Below are positions 1 through 8,685 of a DNA stretch of 64,000 bases, piece after piece. The notes below the pieces were generated by a model. That model was not told the origin of the DNA. It was given only the letters and a program-made list of their open reading frames with translations, and did no database searches. Source of the DNA: DASVWZ01 sp963715675 (GTDB lineage: Bacteria > Acidobacteriota > Terriglobia > Terriglobales > Acidobacteriaceae); NCBI GenBank assembly GCA_963715675.1, contig OY970265.1, forward strand, positions 62,001 to 126,000, in the 5' to 3' direction. How positions within the stretch are numbered: position 1 is the first letter of the stretch; every line of letters starts with the position of its first letter. The translations under genes were made by a program, and so were the position numbers.

Positions 1-33
1 CGGAAGCCACTGGGCGAATTCCGGAGATCGGCT

Positions 34-783
34 CTAGTACTTCACAATCGCGGCAAACGACTTGGGATCGAGGCTGGCCCCTCCGACGAGCGCCCCGTCG
101 ATCTCTTCCTCGGCCATGAGCGCGGTCGCGTTCTCCGGCTTCACCGAGCCTCCGTAGAGAATGCGCAGATTCGCAGCGAACTCCTCCCCGAAGGTCTCGC
201 CGGCCTCCCCGCGGATCACCAGATGCGCAGCCGAGGCCAGTTGCGGCGTCGCAGTTTTCCCCGTCCCGATCGCCCAAACCGGCTCATAAGCCACGACTAG
301 CTTGCCGGCCTTCTTGGTGGAGATCTTATGAAAAGCGCGGGTGCACTGACGCCGAAGAACATCTTCGGTGAGCCCCGCCTCGCGTTCCTCCAATACTTCG
401 CCGACGCAGACGATCGGAATGAGACCGCTTTCCAGCGCGGCCTTCAACTTGAAGTTGACCATATCGTCGGTTTCGCCGAAATACTGGCGGCGTTCGGAGT
501 GGCCGATAATCACGTGGCTGCAGCCGACGTCCAGCAGCATGTTGGGGCAGATTTCCCCCGTGTAGGCGCCTTCTTTCTCCCAGTGCAGGTCTTGCGCGCC
601 GATGGCCACGCTCGATCCTTTGACTGCTTCGGATGCCGCGCACAGGTCGATATACGGCGGGCAGACCACGATCTCGTCGCGGGTGTGACCGGCCACCAGG
701 GGCAGGAAATCGCGGAAGAACTCCGCCGTCTGCGACGGATTCTTGTACATCTTCCAGTTGGCAGCGATCAGTTTTATTCTCAT
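34..783 (-). CDS. tpiA: Triosephosphate isomerase
   Basis: Interconverts dihydroxyacetone phosphate and glyceraldehyde 3-phosphate in cytosolic glycolysis/gluconeogenesis. The 249-residue length is normal for the family. The N-terminal AANWKMYKN (active-site Asn/Lys), the catalytic His in IIGHSERR, the catalytic Glu in AYEPVWAIGTG and the phosphate-binding YGGSVKPENA are all present. The ATG lies inside the end of the upstream macro-domain gene (ATGA overlap), so translation is probably coupled to it. It is the last gene of the gap-pgk-macro-tpiA run. The product assignment is secure. Confidence 0.97.
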   Translation of the reverse strand: MRIKLIAANWKMYKNPSQTAEFFRDFLPLVAGHTRDEIVVCPPYIDLCAASEAVKGSSVAIGAQDLHWEKEGAYTGEICPNMLLDVGCSHVIIGHSERRQYFGETDDMVNFKLKAALESGLIPIVCVGEVLEEREAGLTEDVLRRQCTRAFHKISTKKAGKLVVAYEPVWAIGTGKTATPQLASAAHLVIRGEAGETFGEEFAANLRILYGGSVKPENATALMAEEEIDGALVGGASLDPKSFAAIVKY

Positions 784-1388
784 TGAGGGTCTCTTTCTAA
801 TGAATAATGAAGTCCACTGCCTGGATGGCGAAGTTTTTCGGCAGTGGCTCGATAGCTCCGAAGAGCCCTATCATCGAACAGAACGAAACGAACCAGGGTG
901 ACGTGACTTGTCGAAGGCAGCGCATCCACAACAGATGTTATCGCGATGGAAGCCGCCTCGGACAGAGGATATCCATAAGCGCCGGTCGAGATCGCAGGGA
1001 AAGCCAGCGACCGCAGGGCGTGGTCGTCCGCAATCCGAATCGACTCCCGATAGCAGCTTGCCAGGGTTTCTGGCTCGCCATGTTTGCCGCCGCGATAGAC
1101 TGGGCCCACCGTGTGAATCACGTACTTCGCCGCAAGTCTTCCTCCCGTAGTCATCGCCGCCTTGCCGCTCGACAGGCTTCCAATGTTCTCCACGATCCGT
1201 TTGCACTCCGCCAGAACCGATGGTCCGCCGGCGCGGTGAATCGCGCCATCCACGCCTCCCCCACCCAAAAGGGATGAATTGGCGGCATTCACGATCGCGT
1301 CGGTAGTTTCTTTGGTGATGTCGGCAGGGCCGAGGAACTCCACCGTCTTTCCGCCATCCAGAAAAAGACGCAAGGTGAAATTGCTCAC
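780..1388 (-). CDS. Macro domain protein (ADP-ribose binding or deacylating)
   Basis: This 202-residue protein is essentially one macro domain. It shows the ADP-ribose-binding NAANSSLLGGGGVDGAIHRA around residues 34-53 and the phosphate-loop AFPAISTGAYGYP around residue 150, as in MacroD/YmdB-type proteins that remove O-acetyl from ADP-ribose or ADP-ribose from acidic residues. The Asn and GGGGVDGAIH of the hydrolase class are kept, so catalysis is plausible. The start is GTG with only weak upstream GGAA. Its stop overlaps the tpiA ATG, which places it firmly inside the glycolytic transcription unit. Its substrate and any link to glycolytic flux are inference. Confidence 0.9.
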   Translation of the reverse strand: MSNFTLRLFLDGGKTVEFLGPADITKETTDAIVNAANSSLLGGGGVDGAIHRAGGPSVLAECKRIVENIGSLSSGKAAMTTGGRLAAKYVIHTVGPVYRGGKHGEPETLASCYRESIRIADDHALRSLAFPAISTGAYGYPLSEAASIAITSVVDALPSTSHVTLVRFVLFDDRALRSYRATAEKLRHPGSGLHYSLERDPQ

Positions 1389-1412
1389 TCAAATGTTCCA
1401 GAAAACGAATTC

Positions 1413-2621
1413 CTACTTATCGCTCAACGCTTCCACGCCTGGCAACTTCTTGCCTTCGAGAAACTCCAGCGAAGCCCCGCCGCCGGTGGAAATGTGACGC
1501 ATCTTGTCGGCGACTCCGGCTGCGTGCACTGCGGAAACCGAATCTCCTCCGCCCACGATGGAAATTGCTGCGGCATTGTCCGCGACCGCATGTGCGATCT
1601 TGAATGTGCCCTTGGAGAACGGAGACACTTCAAAAACTCCCATCGGACCGTTCCAGATGATGGTACGGGCGTTGGAAATTTCCTCGGAATACTCCTCAAT
1701 GGTCTTGGGCCCGATATCCAGCCCCATCATGTTGGGTGGAATCGGCTGGTCACTACTGATGATGCGAGTGATCGCATTCACATCAATTCGTTCGGCCACC
1801 ACGTGATCGAGAGGCAGTAGGAATTTCACGTTGCCTGATCTCGCAGCCTGCAGAATCTGCCGCGCCAGATCGAGTTTGTCCTCTTCCACCAGCGACTTTC
1901 CAACCTGCTCGCCCTTGGCCTTCAGAAAGGTGTACGCCATGGCGCCACCGATGATCAGGGTATCGACCTTGGTGAGCAGGTTCTGGATCACGCCGATCTT
2001 GTCGCTGACCTTCGCCCCACCCAAAATGGCGACAAACGGTTTCTCGGGATGCTGTATCGCCCGACCAAGATACTCCAACTCCTTTTCCATCAGCAGGCCG
2101 GCTGCCGACTTTTGCACAAACGTGGTAATGCCCACGGTGGAGGCGTGTGCCCGGTGAGCTGTCCCGAACGCGTCGTTCACGTAGAAGTCCGCCAGGTTGG
2201 CCAGTTGCCGGGAAAACTTCTCGTCGTTAGCCTCCTCTTCTGGGTGAAACCGAAGATTCTCGAGCAAGAGGCTTTGGCCCTTTTCCAGTTTGCCGGCCAT
2301 CTCTTCGGCTTCCACGCCGACACAGTTCGGACAGAAGCCCACGTTCTCGCCGCGTGCCAGTTCTTTGTCAAGCAGCATGCGTAGACGTTCGGCCACCGGC
2401 TTCAGACTCATTTTCGGGTTCGGCTTGCCCTTGGGACGGCCAAGATGAGAGGCCAGAATGAGCCTTGCCCCGTGGCGCAGCGCGTACTCGATGCTCGGCA
2501 GTGTTTCGCGAATGCGGGTATCGTCCATGACTCTTCCATCTTCCAGCGGAACGTTGAAGTCGACGCGCATGAAGACCCGTCGGTCACTGAGCGTAAGATC
2601 TCGGATAGAAAGCTTTGTCAT
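1413..2621 (-). CDS. pgk: Phosphoglycerate kinase
   Basis: Transfers phosphate from 1,3-bisphosphoglycerate to ADP. The 402-residue length is standard. Visible family motifs are RVDFNVPLEDGRV near the N-terminus, the SHLGRPKGKPNPKMSL substrate loop, AILGGAKVSDKIGV at mid-protein, the nucleotide-binding WNGPMGVFE and the C-terminal GGGDSVSAV and STGGGASLEFL. It lies 157 nt downstream of gap and 24 nt upstream of the macro gene on the same strand, consistent with an operon. Confidence 0.97.
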   Translation of the reverse strand: MTKLSIRDLTLSDRRVFMRVDFNVPLEDGRVMDDTRIRETLPSIEYALRHGARLILASHLGRPKGKPNPKMSLKPVAERLRMLLDKELARGENVGFCPNCVGVEAEEMAGKLEKGQSLLLENLRFHPEEEANDEKFSRQLANLADFYVNDAFGTAHRAHASTVGITTFVQKSAAGLLMEKELEYLGRAIQHPEKPFVAILGGAKVSDKIGVIQNLLTKVDTLIIGGAMAYTFLKAKGEQVGKSLVEEDKLDLARQILQAARSGNVKFLLPLDHVVAERIDVNAITRIISSDQPIPPNMMGLDIGPKTIEEYSEEISNARTIIWNGPMGVFEVSPFSKGTFKIAHAVADNAAAISIVGGGDSVSAVHAAGVADKMRHISTGGGASLEFLEGKKLPGVEALSDK

Positions 2622-2679
2622 AAAGGGTTGCCTCTTGAAGCCGCGCCGTTTCCTGGGTTTGCTCAGGCCGGCTGGCCGG

Positions 2680-2696
2680 GCGGGCGTCCTGCCCGC
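2680..2696. repeat. GC-rich hairpin between gap and pgk
   Basis: GCGGGC - GTCCT - GCCCGC forms a 6-bp stem in the 157-nt gap-pgk spacer. It resembles the larger hairpin after rho (59352-59371, core GGGCG..CCCT..CGCCC), so both may belong to one short palindromic intergenic repeat. There is no U-tract, so it is a poor intrinsic terminator; partial attenuation or transcript processing are possible. Confidence 0.45.
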
Positions 2697-2778
2697 ATCG
2701 CGAACGGTACTGCCTGTCCATAAGCCTGCCGATGCCCCCGGCTGCCGCCAGCCTCAGAACGGCGCTGCCGGAACCGAT

Positions 2779-3789
2779 CTATAGTCCTTTCTTGCCGAGG
2801 TAATCAATCAGGTCCCGTACCCGGCAGGAATAACCCCATTCATTGTCGTACCAGGAAATTACTTTCACCAGGTTGCCGCCTACCACCATGGTCGAGGGGG
2901 CATCCACAATCGAGGAACGTGCGTCCCCGCGAAAATCCGCCGAGACCAGTTCGTTCTCTTCATATCCTAGATAGCCTTTGAGCGGCCCGGCCTCGGAGGC
3001 CTGCTTCAAAGCCGCATTCACTTCTTCCTTGGAAGTTTTTTTCTCGACCAGTACCACCAGATCCACAACCGACACGTTCGGCGTAGGTACGCGGATGGCG
3101 AAACCGTCCAATTTGCCCGCCAGATCAGGAATGACGAGTTTCACGGCTTTCGCCGCGCCCGTGGTGGTCGGAATCATCGACAGGGCCGCTGCTCGCGCGC
3201 GCCGCAGATCTTTGTGAGGAAAGTCGAGAATCACCTGGTCATTGGTGTAGGAGTGAATCGTGGTCATGGTGCCGCTGACGATCTTGAAATTGTCGTTAAG
3301 TACCTTTGCCACCGGAGCCAAGCAATTCGTCGTGCAGGAAGCGTTCGAGATGACATGGTGCTTCGCCGGATCGTATACTTCCTGATTTACGCCCAACACC
3401 AGGGTGACGTCTTCGTTCTTCGCCGGTGCGGAAATGATGACCTTCTTGACCGTTCCGCGCAGGTGCTTCTTGGCATCCTCCGCGTTGGTAAAGTGGCCGG
3501 TTGACTCGAGAACGACTTGCGCCCCGACGGATTCCCACGGCAACTTCGCGGGATCCCTTTCAGAAAATACCTTGAAACTCTTTCCATCGACGCTAATGCT
3601 GTTGTCGCCCGCCGTAATCTTGTGGGGCAGGTTGCCGAGAATCGAATCGTACTTCAAAAGGTGAGCCAACGTTTTTGGGTTGGTGAGATCGTTGACCGCA
3701 ACAAACTCGATGTTCGGATCGTTCAAAGCAGCCCGCAAAACATTGCGTCCGATTCGTCCGAAACCATTAATCCCTACTTTAATTGCCAT
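2779..3789 (-). CDS. gap: Glyceraldehyde-3-phosphate dehydrogenase, type I
   Basis: NAD(P)-dependent oxidation and phosphorylation of glyceraldehyde 3-phosphate. It has 336 residues, with the Rossmann GINGFGRIGRN at the N-terminus, the catalytic Cys152 in SNASCTTNCLAP, and the C-terminal SWYDNEWGYSCR signature. GGAGG lies just before the ATG (minus-strand GGAGGCAAC-ATG), a strong ribosome-binding site. It is the first gene of the glycolytic run; the promoter should lie in the 160 nt separating it from the PPOX gene. Confidence 0.97.
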   Translation of the reverse strand: MAIKVGINGFGRIGRNVLRAALNDPNIEFVAVNDLTNPKTLAHLLKYDSILGNLPHKITAGDNSISVDGKSFKVFSERDPAKLPWESVGAQVVLESTGHFTNAEDAKKHLRGTVKKVIISAPAKNEDVTLVLGVNQEVYDPAKHHVISNASCTTNCLAPVAKVLNDNFKIVSGTMTTIHSYTNDQVILDFPHKDLRRARAAALSMIPTTTGAAKAVKLVIPDLAGKLDGFAIRVPTPNVSVVDLVVLVEKKTSKEEVNAALKQASEAGPLKGYLGYEENELVSADFRGDARSSIVDAPSTMVVGGNLVKVISWYDNEWGYSCRVRDLIDYLGKKGL

Positions 3790-3948
3790 GTTGCCTCCGA
3801 AAGAATTACCGAGAATAACTGAAGAGCTGTGCCAACAGAACTCTGGACCCAGACCGCAAACATAAAATGTAACAGGGAAGCGGAGCGAGCAGCAATGATG
3901 GCAAGCATCAAAATGGAACTCAGGACCACAACGCCCGCCGAAAGCGGG

Positions 3949-4347
3949 TCATGCGCCATTCGCCCGAAGTTCCCCTTCTGGCCTCCGGTCAGCGGGCGAA
4001 ACGTTCATTTCCAGATAAACATTCTTCCGGCTCCAGATGGGCAGCCGTGCCAGCCAGTATTTTCGCTGGATGGCTTTGCGTGCGTGCGGCCAGTCCTCCT
4101 CGGCAAGGATGCGAGCCTCCGCCGGATATTCCGGCCCCGTGATTCTGCCTGCCATGGTACAGGGAGCGATCCGCACCGCGGAGTTGTTCCTCAGGCGCTT
4201 GTACTTTCCCGAGTCACTACGCGTCATCACGTAGAGTTTGCCATCCTCTTCACCAAACCAGACCGGAGTGCGGACCGGCACGCCAGTCTTGCGGAATGTG
4301 GTCAGACTGATGTACTTCTGCTCTTGAATCTCTGGCGGAATCTCCAT
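3949..4347 (-). CDS. PPOX-class F420/FMN-dependent oxidoreductase
   Basis: This 132-residue split-barrel flavoprotein-like protein has the typical layout: Y-I-S-L-T-T-F-R-K-T-G near residue 15, then P-V-R-T-P-V-W-F, GKLYVMTRSDSGKYKRLRNN around residue 40, and the C-terminal RKAIQRKYWLARLPIW. This matches the small PPOX-class F420-dependent family of pyridoxamine-oxidase-like enzymes. The ATG at 4347 follows AGAGGGGTATCTTG and is preferred to the TTG one codon upstream. The substrate cannot be inferred, and cofactor use (F420 or FMN) is not decided by the sequence alone. Confidence 0.8.
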   Translation of the reverse strand: MEIPPEIQEQKYISLTTFRKTGVPVRTPVWFGEEDGKLYVMTRSDSGKYKRLRNNSAVRIAPCTMAGRITGPEYPAEARILAEEDWPHARKAIQRKYWLARLPIWSRKNVYLEMNVSPADRRPEGELRANGA

Positions 4348-4556
4348 CAAGATACCCCTCTGAGTGACTGCCGAGATAAGACTGTGGAATCGAGCACCTG
4401 GGCCGCGACGACTGCGGTCTGGACTGCAAATTGCAAACTACCCGATTGCCAGATTACAAAATCAAGAATCGCTCCCCGGCGGACTCGCAATCAACCCGCT
4501 CACGGGAACCCGCTCACGCATTGCCCCCAAGCAGCTTAATATGTTACAAGCCAATC

Positions 4557-5441
4557 ATGCGCAAATGGATGCGCGACCGCCTGAAGGGTCGCAAGAAAAC
4601 AGCTGAAACCGGCCCCAACGAGTCTGCACTCGCCCCGCTGCAACCGGCGTTTTACGATGACGCTCCCTCGCGCTCCGAAGCCCAAGAGCCCACCGACGCA
4701 CCGCCGGAGCCATCCAGACCGGAACCTGCCCAGGAGTCGGCCGAGGGAGATGCATCATCCTCAGAACCTCGGTCTGCAGGCACTGGCGATGCTCGCCGCC
4801 GTCGCCGGCGCAGGAGCAGGGGGGGACGAGGCCGCAGCCGTAGTGTAACGCCGCCAGCACCAACCGCAGAAGCGGTGGGGCAAGTGCAGTCGCCACCGCA
4901 AGAACCCAAGCCGGCTGCACACGTCACCCAAGCCCACAACGCGCCTGGGAGTGCTGTTCCTGCCGCACCGCCAGCCCACGCTCCCAGAGGAACCATGGTG
5001 TTGGCGATTGGCCTGCCGGGTTCGGGGAAGAGCGCCTGGTTCAAACGGCATAACATTACTCCGCTTTCCAGCGATCTGGTGCGCGCTTTGCTGTTTGACG
5101 ATGCCGCGGAGCAGCGTTTTCAGGATCTGGTGTTCTCCAATCTCCGATCCATGCTGAAGGCTCGGATGATCGCGCGGCGTCCCATGAATTACGTCGACGC
5201 CACCAACCTGACCCCACACGACCGCCATGGCTGGATCAAGCTCGCCAAGGACTACGGATACGAGGCCCAGGCCGTGTTTTTTGATGTTCCGGTCGAGGTG
5301 TGTCTGCAGCGCAACGCGCGCCGTCAACGGGTGGTGCCGGAAGACGTGATGCGGCGCATGGCAGGCAAACTGAAACCGCCGACGTTTGAAGAGGGATTTT
5401 CCAAGATCACGGTCGTGCGGGTAAAGCAAAAGGAGCAGTGA
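4557..5441 (+). CDS. P-loop polynucleotide-kinase-like protein with Arg/Ser/Gly-rich N-terminus
   Basis: The C-terminal half (residues 147-294) is an AAA_33/Pnkp-like kinase domain. It has Walker A GLPGSGKSAW at about 152-161, the Asp-Ala-Thr-Asn motif (YVDATN) that follows the substrate-binding helix, and a C-terminal Arg-rich lid (QRNARRQR). The first ~145 residues are low complexity: basic at the extreme N-terminus, acidic/Pro-rich at 20-75, then a run of Arg followed by SRGG, RGRSRS at about 80-97, then Pro/Ala-rich. The ATG at 4557 is preferred over an in-frame start 42 codons upstream because the intervening peptide is not conserved-looking. The kinase substrate (RNA, DNA or small molecule) is unknown; the basic tail suggests nucleic acid. 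Confidence 0.75.
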   Translation: MRKWMRDRLKGRKKTAETGPNESALAPLQPAFYDDAPSRSEAQEPTDAPPEPSRPEPAQESAEGDASSSEPRSAGTGDARRRRRRRSRGGRGRSRSVTPPAPTAEAVGQVQSPPQEPKPAAHVTQAHNAPGSAVPAAPPAHAPRGTMVLAIGLPGSGKSAWFKRHNITPLSSDLVRALLFDDAAEQRFQDLVFSNLRSMLKARMIARRPMNYVDATNLTPHDRHGWIKLAKDYGYEAQAVFFDVPVEVCLQRNARRQRVVPEDVMRRMAGKLKPPTFEEGFSKITVVRVKQKEQ

Positions 5442-5670
5442 GCCGCAGAGTGGCGGAAACCCTGCCTTTCATCCGCATGGGGTGGTCGCAAGCGGCTTGC
5501 GTTCAGCTATTCATTCTCCTGACACCGACGACCAGACACGGATGCAATCACACACACACGTGACCGGCATCCTTGTCAACCTGCTCCTCAGGCGTGTCTG
5601 CTAAGAATAGGCGGTAGCCGCCTCGGCCGCACCGTCAAGTAGCAGGTGTGGCTGCGATGGGGGTGCCATC

Positions 5671-6117
5671 ATGCTGGCGTTACGACTGGTAAGGCTCATC
5701 GAGGCCCACGCGGACCAACTCTCCAGGGAGCTGATTCATCGGCTGGAACACGATTCCCGCTGCTCCGACCTGCGCAAGGTCGGAGAAGAAGAACTCATCC
5801 ACAGAAGTTACGAGATCTATCGCCATCTAAGCGACTGGTTGCTGCACAAGACGGAGCACGAACTGGAAAAAGCCTACACCGAACTCGGGATTCGGAGGGC
5901 GACCCAGGATGTGGCGTTCAGCCACGTTTTATACGCTATCCTGGGAACAAAAGAACAGCTTTGGAAGTTCTTGCAGAACGAAGGCGTGGTTACCAATCCA
6001 GTGGAACTGTTTGGAGAGATGGAGCTGTTCCGCCTGCTGGATCAGTTTTTCGATAAAGCTTTGTACTACCTGGCCACCGGATACGAGCACGCCGGGCGAC
6101 CCGTAGCTGTAGCCTAG
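5671..6117 (+). CDS. RsbRD N-terminal-like all-helical protein
   Basis: This 148-residue, predicted all-helical cytosolic protein has an amphipathic pattern (LIEAHADQLSRELIHRLE; RLLDQFFDKALYYLATGYE at the end). The closing F-F-D-x-A-x-Y-Y-L-A-x-G-Y-E and the mid-protein LYAILGTKEQLWKFL resemble the RsbRD_N (PF14361) module that senses or scaffolds in RsbT co-antagonists, here without a STAS domain. It begins at ATG 5671 after GGGGGTG. It is convergent with the S9 peptidase. The family assignment is from remembered pattern only. Confidence 0.55.
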   Translation: MLALRLVRLIEAHADQLSRELIHRLEHDSRCSDLRKVGEEELIHRSYEIYRHLSDWLLHKTEHELEKAYTELGIRRATQDVAFSHVLYAILGTKEQLWKFLQNEGVVTNPVELFGEMELFRLLDQFFDKALYYLATGYEHAGRPVAVA

Positions 6118-6278
6118 TTTCTGGCTAGGCCACGTCGATTGGCTGCCAGATGCACAGTTCGCCGGACTCTTGCGCGGAGCGCTGCGATGATGCGTTCGCT
6201 TGCGTCGGCTGCGACTTGGGCCAGTTCTCCTTGGCTGCGAAGATGCCTGTTGTGATGCTCAGGGGAAACCGACCGGCC

Positions 6279-8594
6279 CTACTTCTTTACCCACTGGTCG
6301 ACCCAATCGGTTACTGTCTTCCACCACAACTGGCTGTTTTGCGGCTTGAGAACCCAATGGCCTTCATCCGGGAAATAGAGCATCCTGGAGGGCACGCCCA
6401 TCCGCTGTAAGGTGGTGAAAAGCTGGAAGCCCTCTGAGACATCGAGCCGGTAGTCGAGTTGGCCATGGACGACAAGTGTCGGCGTCTTGAAATTCGCCGC
6501 ATACTGGTGCGGCGACCACTTCTGGTAGCTGGCGCGGTTCGAGTAGGGAGCGCCTTTGAATTCCCAGTCATTGAACCACTGCTCTTCGGTCGTGCCCCAG
6601 GCGGACTCGGCGTTGAACATGCCATCATGCGAAACCAGGCACTTGAAGCGGTTGGTGTGCCCGAGAATCCAGTTGATGGCGTATCCGCCATAGCTTGCGC
6701 CGAGCGCGCATTCACGATCTTTGTCGACAAATGGGTAGTGCTGCTCGGCGTAATCAAGGCCCTTCATCAGATCCACGAACGGCTGACCACCCCAGTCGCC
6801 ATTGATGGCGTCGATGAACTTCTGCCCGTATCCGGTCGAACCGTGGAAGTTGATCATGATGACCACGTATCCGTTGGCGGCAAAAAGTTCCGGATTCCAG
6901 CGATAACTCCAATCGTCCCCCCACGCTCCTTCCGGGCCTCCATGAATCAGGAATTTGACCGGATATTTCTTCTTGGAATCGAAATTCGGAGGCTTGATTA
7001 GAAGTCCTTCCACCTTGGCGTTGTCCGCGCCGGCGAACCAGAAACTTTCCATCTCAGACATCGCCACACGACCAAGAACCGCGTCGTTCAAATGGGTCAA
7101 TTGCGCTAGGCTCGCCGGTTCTGGCGGCGGAGCCTTGCACCCCCCTGGTTTCAGTTTCCCGTTGGCGTCGGTGCACACCTCCTGAGTCGGAAACACCGGC
7201 TTGGACGCATCTGGAGCGGAAGCCACAGCCCCCGCGGCCGATCCCCCGAATGAATACCGGTAAATCTCATTCGGTGCTCTGATCGACATCCGCGTCATCA
7301 GCAGGCTCTTGCTGTCGGGTGTCATCGTCAGGTCGTCGCTGAAGCCGTCGAGCACCTGCTTTACTCCGATGTCCGTCCGGTGCACGTGCAGATCAGGAGC
7401 CGATTCCTCGTTAATTACTAGACTGGCCAGGTCCACGGAATAAATTGGCGCTTCTCCTTCTTTTTCCGAAGTGAAGTAAATCTTGGAGGAATCCGCAGCG
7501 ATCGTGTAAGTCCCCACCCACTGGTCAAAATCTTCCGTCAAGCTCCTCTTGTATCCTGTCCTGCGGTTGTACAGCATCAGCCGAAAACGGTCGCTCTCAT
7601 CCCCTGGACGCGTCTGCGCCCGGTATGCGATGTATTTCCCGTCCGTCGTGTATTGCGGTGTGGAATCGCTCGCCTTGTTCTCGACCGTAATGTCCTTCGC
7701 CTCGCCACCATTCACTGAAACGATGAAGAGATCATTGTTGGTGCTGGTCGCTTCCACCTCGTCGTGATTGGATGCGTAACAAACCTCCCGTCCATCCGGA
7801 GAAAACGCGTAGTCATCCTGCCCACCCAGGCTGAATGGCGGAACGTCGTGATCGCCGGGAGTCAGGTCCCGCGGAATCAGGCTTCCAATCATGGGCGAGG
7901 CGCTCGTTACCTCCACCGAATTGGGCGGAGTCGAGACAGGCTTCGGCAAAGGAGCAGGAACCACGAACAAATGGGTACGCTTGCCCGCTTTGTAAGCATT
8001 CCAATGGCGATAGAGGAGGTGATCAAACACCAGTGCCTTCACCTTCGACTTCTCCGCCTCTTCGAGTTTCTTGAGGTTGCAGGCCTCGTCGGGGCATTCG
8101 GGATACACGTTCGAGACGAAAAGAATATTCTTGCCGTCCGGCGACCAGAGTTCGCCGTCCGCCTCCGTGGCGATCGATGTGAGTTTGTGAACTCCAGTGA
8201 CGGTTCCATTGGAGCCATCGAAGTCGGCGATCCAAATCTGCGAGCCGCCTTCTTTGCTCGAAACAAAGGCGAAGCGTTTGCCATCCGGCGCCCAGCGCGG
8301 GCGGTCGGCATCCTGGCTGGCGATGAGTTCCCGCTCTTCCGCCGCCTTCCCCGGTTTCGCGGAAGCCTGGGGAGAGCCGGCGTCGGCGATTGGAACGATC
8401 CAGACATGGGGAGTTTTCTTGTTGGCCGCAAGATCCACGTCCACGGCGCTGAAAAGAACCCACTTGCCGTCAGGCGAAACCACCGGCTCGCTCACCCGCC
8501 TGAGCGACATCATATCCTCGAAGGTAAACGGATGCTTGGACTGAGCCAATGCGGGGAAAACGGAAATCAACACCATGAGCAAAAGACGGCGCAT
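6279..8594 (-). CDS. Secreted S9 family prolyl oligopeptidase / acylaminoacyl-peptidase
   Basis: Serine peptidase of 771 residues with a signal peptide (RRLLLMVLISVFPALAQS), an N-terminal beta-propeller with TolB/WD-like blades (FSPDGREV, SPDGKNILFVS) to about residue 480, and a C-terminal alpha/beta hydrolase. The catalytic triad is visible: Ser634 in GASYGGYA, Asp714 in HGQLDYRLD and His746 in PDEGHWV. It probably degrades oligopeptides in the periplasm or outside the cell. The chosen ATG (8594) follows GGGAGGT; an in-frame TTG at 8606 lies upstream of that ribosome-binding site and is rejected. Confidence 0.92.
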   Translation of the reverse strand: MRRLLLMVLISVFPALAQSKHPFTFEDMMSLRRVSEPVVSPDGKWVLFSAVDVDLAANKKTPHVWIVPIADAGSPQASAKPGKAAEERELIASQDADRPRWAPDGKRFAFVSSKEGGSQIWIADFDGSNGTVTGVHKLTSIATEADGELWSPDGKNILFVSNVYPECPDEACNLKKLEEAEKSKVKALVFDHLLYRHWNAYKAGKRTHLFVVPAPLPKPVSTPPNSVEVTSASPMIGSLIPRDLTPGDHDVPPFSLGGQDDYAFSPDGREVCYASNHDEVEATSTNNDLFIVSVNGGEAKDITVENKASDSTPQYTTDGKYIAYRAQTRPGDESDRFRLMLYNRRTGYKRSLTEDFDQWVGTYTIAADSSKIYFTSEKEGEAPIYSVDLASLVINEESAPDLHVHRTDIGVKQVLDGFSDDLTMTPDSKSLLMTRMSIRAPNEIYRYSFGGSAAGAVASAPDASKPVFPTQEVCTDANGKLKPGGCKAPPPEPASLAQLTHLNDAVLGRVAMSEMESFWFAGADNAKVEGLLIKPPNFDSKKKYPVKFLIHGGPEGAWGDDWSYRWNPELFAANGYVVIMINFHGSTGYGQKFIDAINGDWGGQPFVDLMKGLDYAEQHYPFVDKDRECALGASYGGYAINWILGHTNRFKCLVSHDGMFNAESAWGTTEEQWFNDWEFKGAPYSNRASYQKWSPHQYAANFKTPTLVVHGQLDYRLDVSEGFQLFTTLQRMGVPSRMLYFPDEGHWVLKPQNSQLWWKTVTDWVDQWVKK

Positions 8595-8597
8595 AGC

Positions 8598-8604
8598 ACC
8601 TCCC
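8598..8604 (-). promoter_or_regulatory. Ribosome-binding site fixing the S9 peptidase start
   Basis: Minus-strand GGGAGGT three nucleotides before ATG 8594. It overlaps the alternative TTG at 8606, which excludes that codon as the start. Confidence 0.8.
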
Positions 8605-8685
8605 AATGGAGCGAAAGAGTGTACCTGGAAATTTTGGCATTACGAGCCGCCAGAAGGAAGTGCCCAGGTGGTGCCGTCCTAAATC

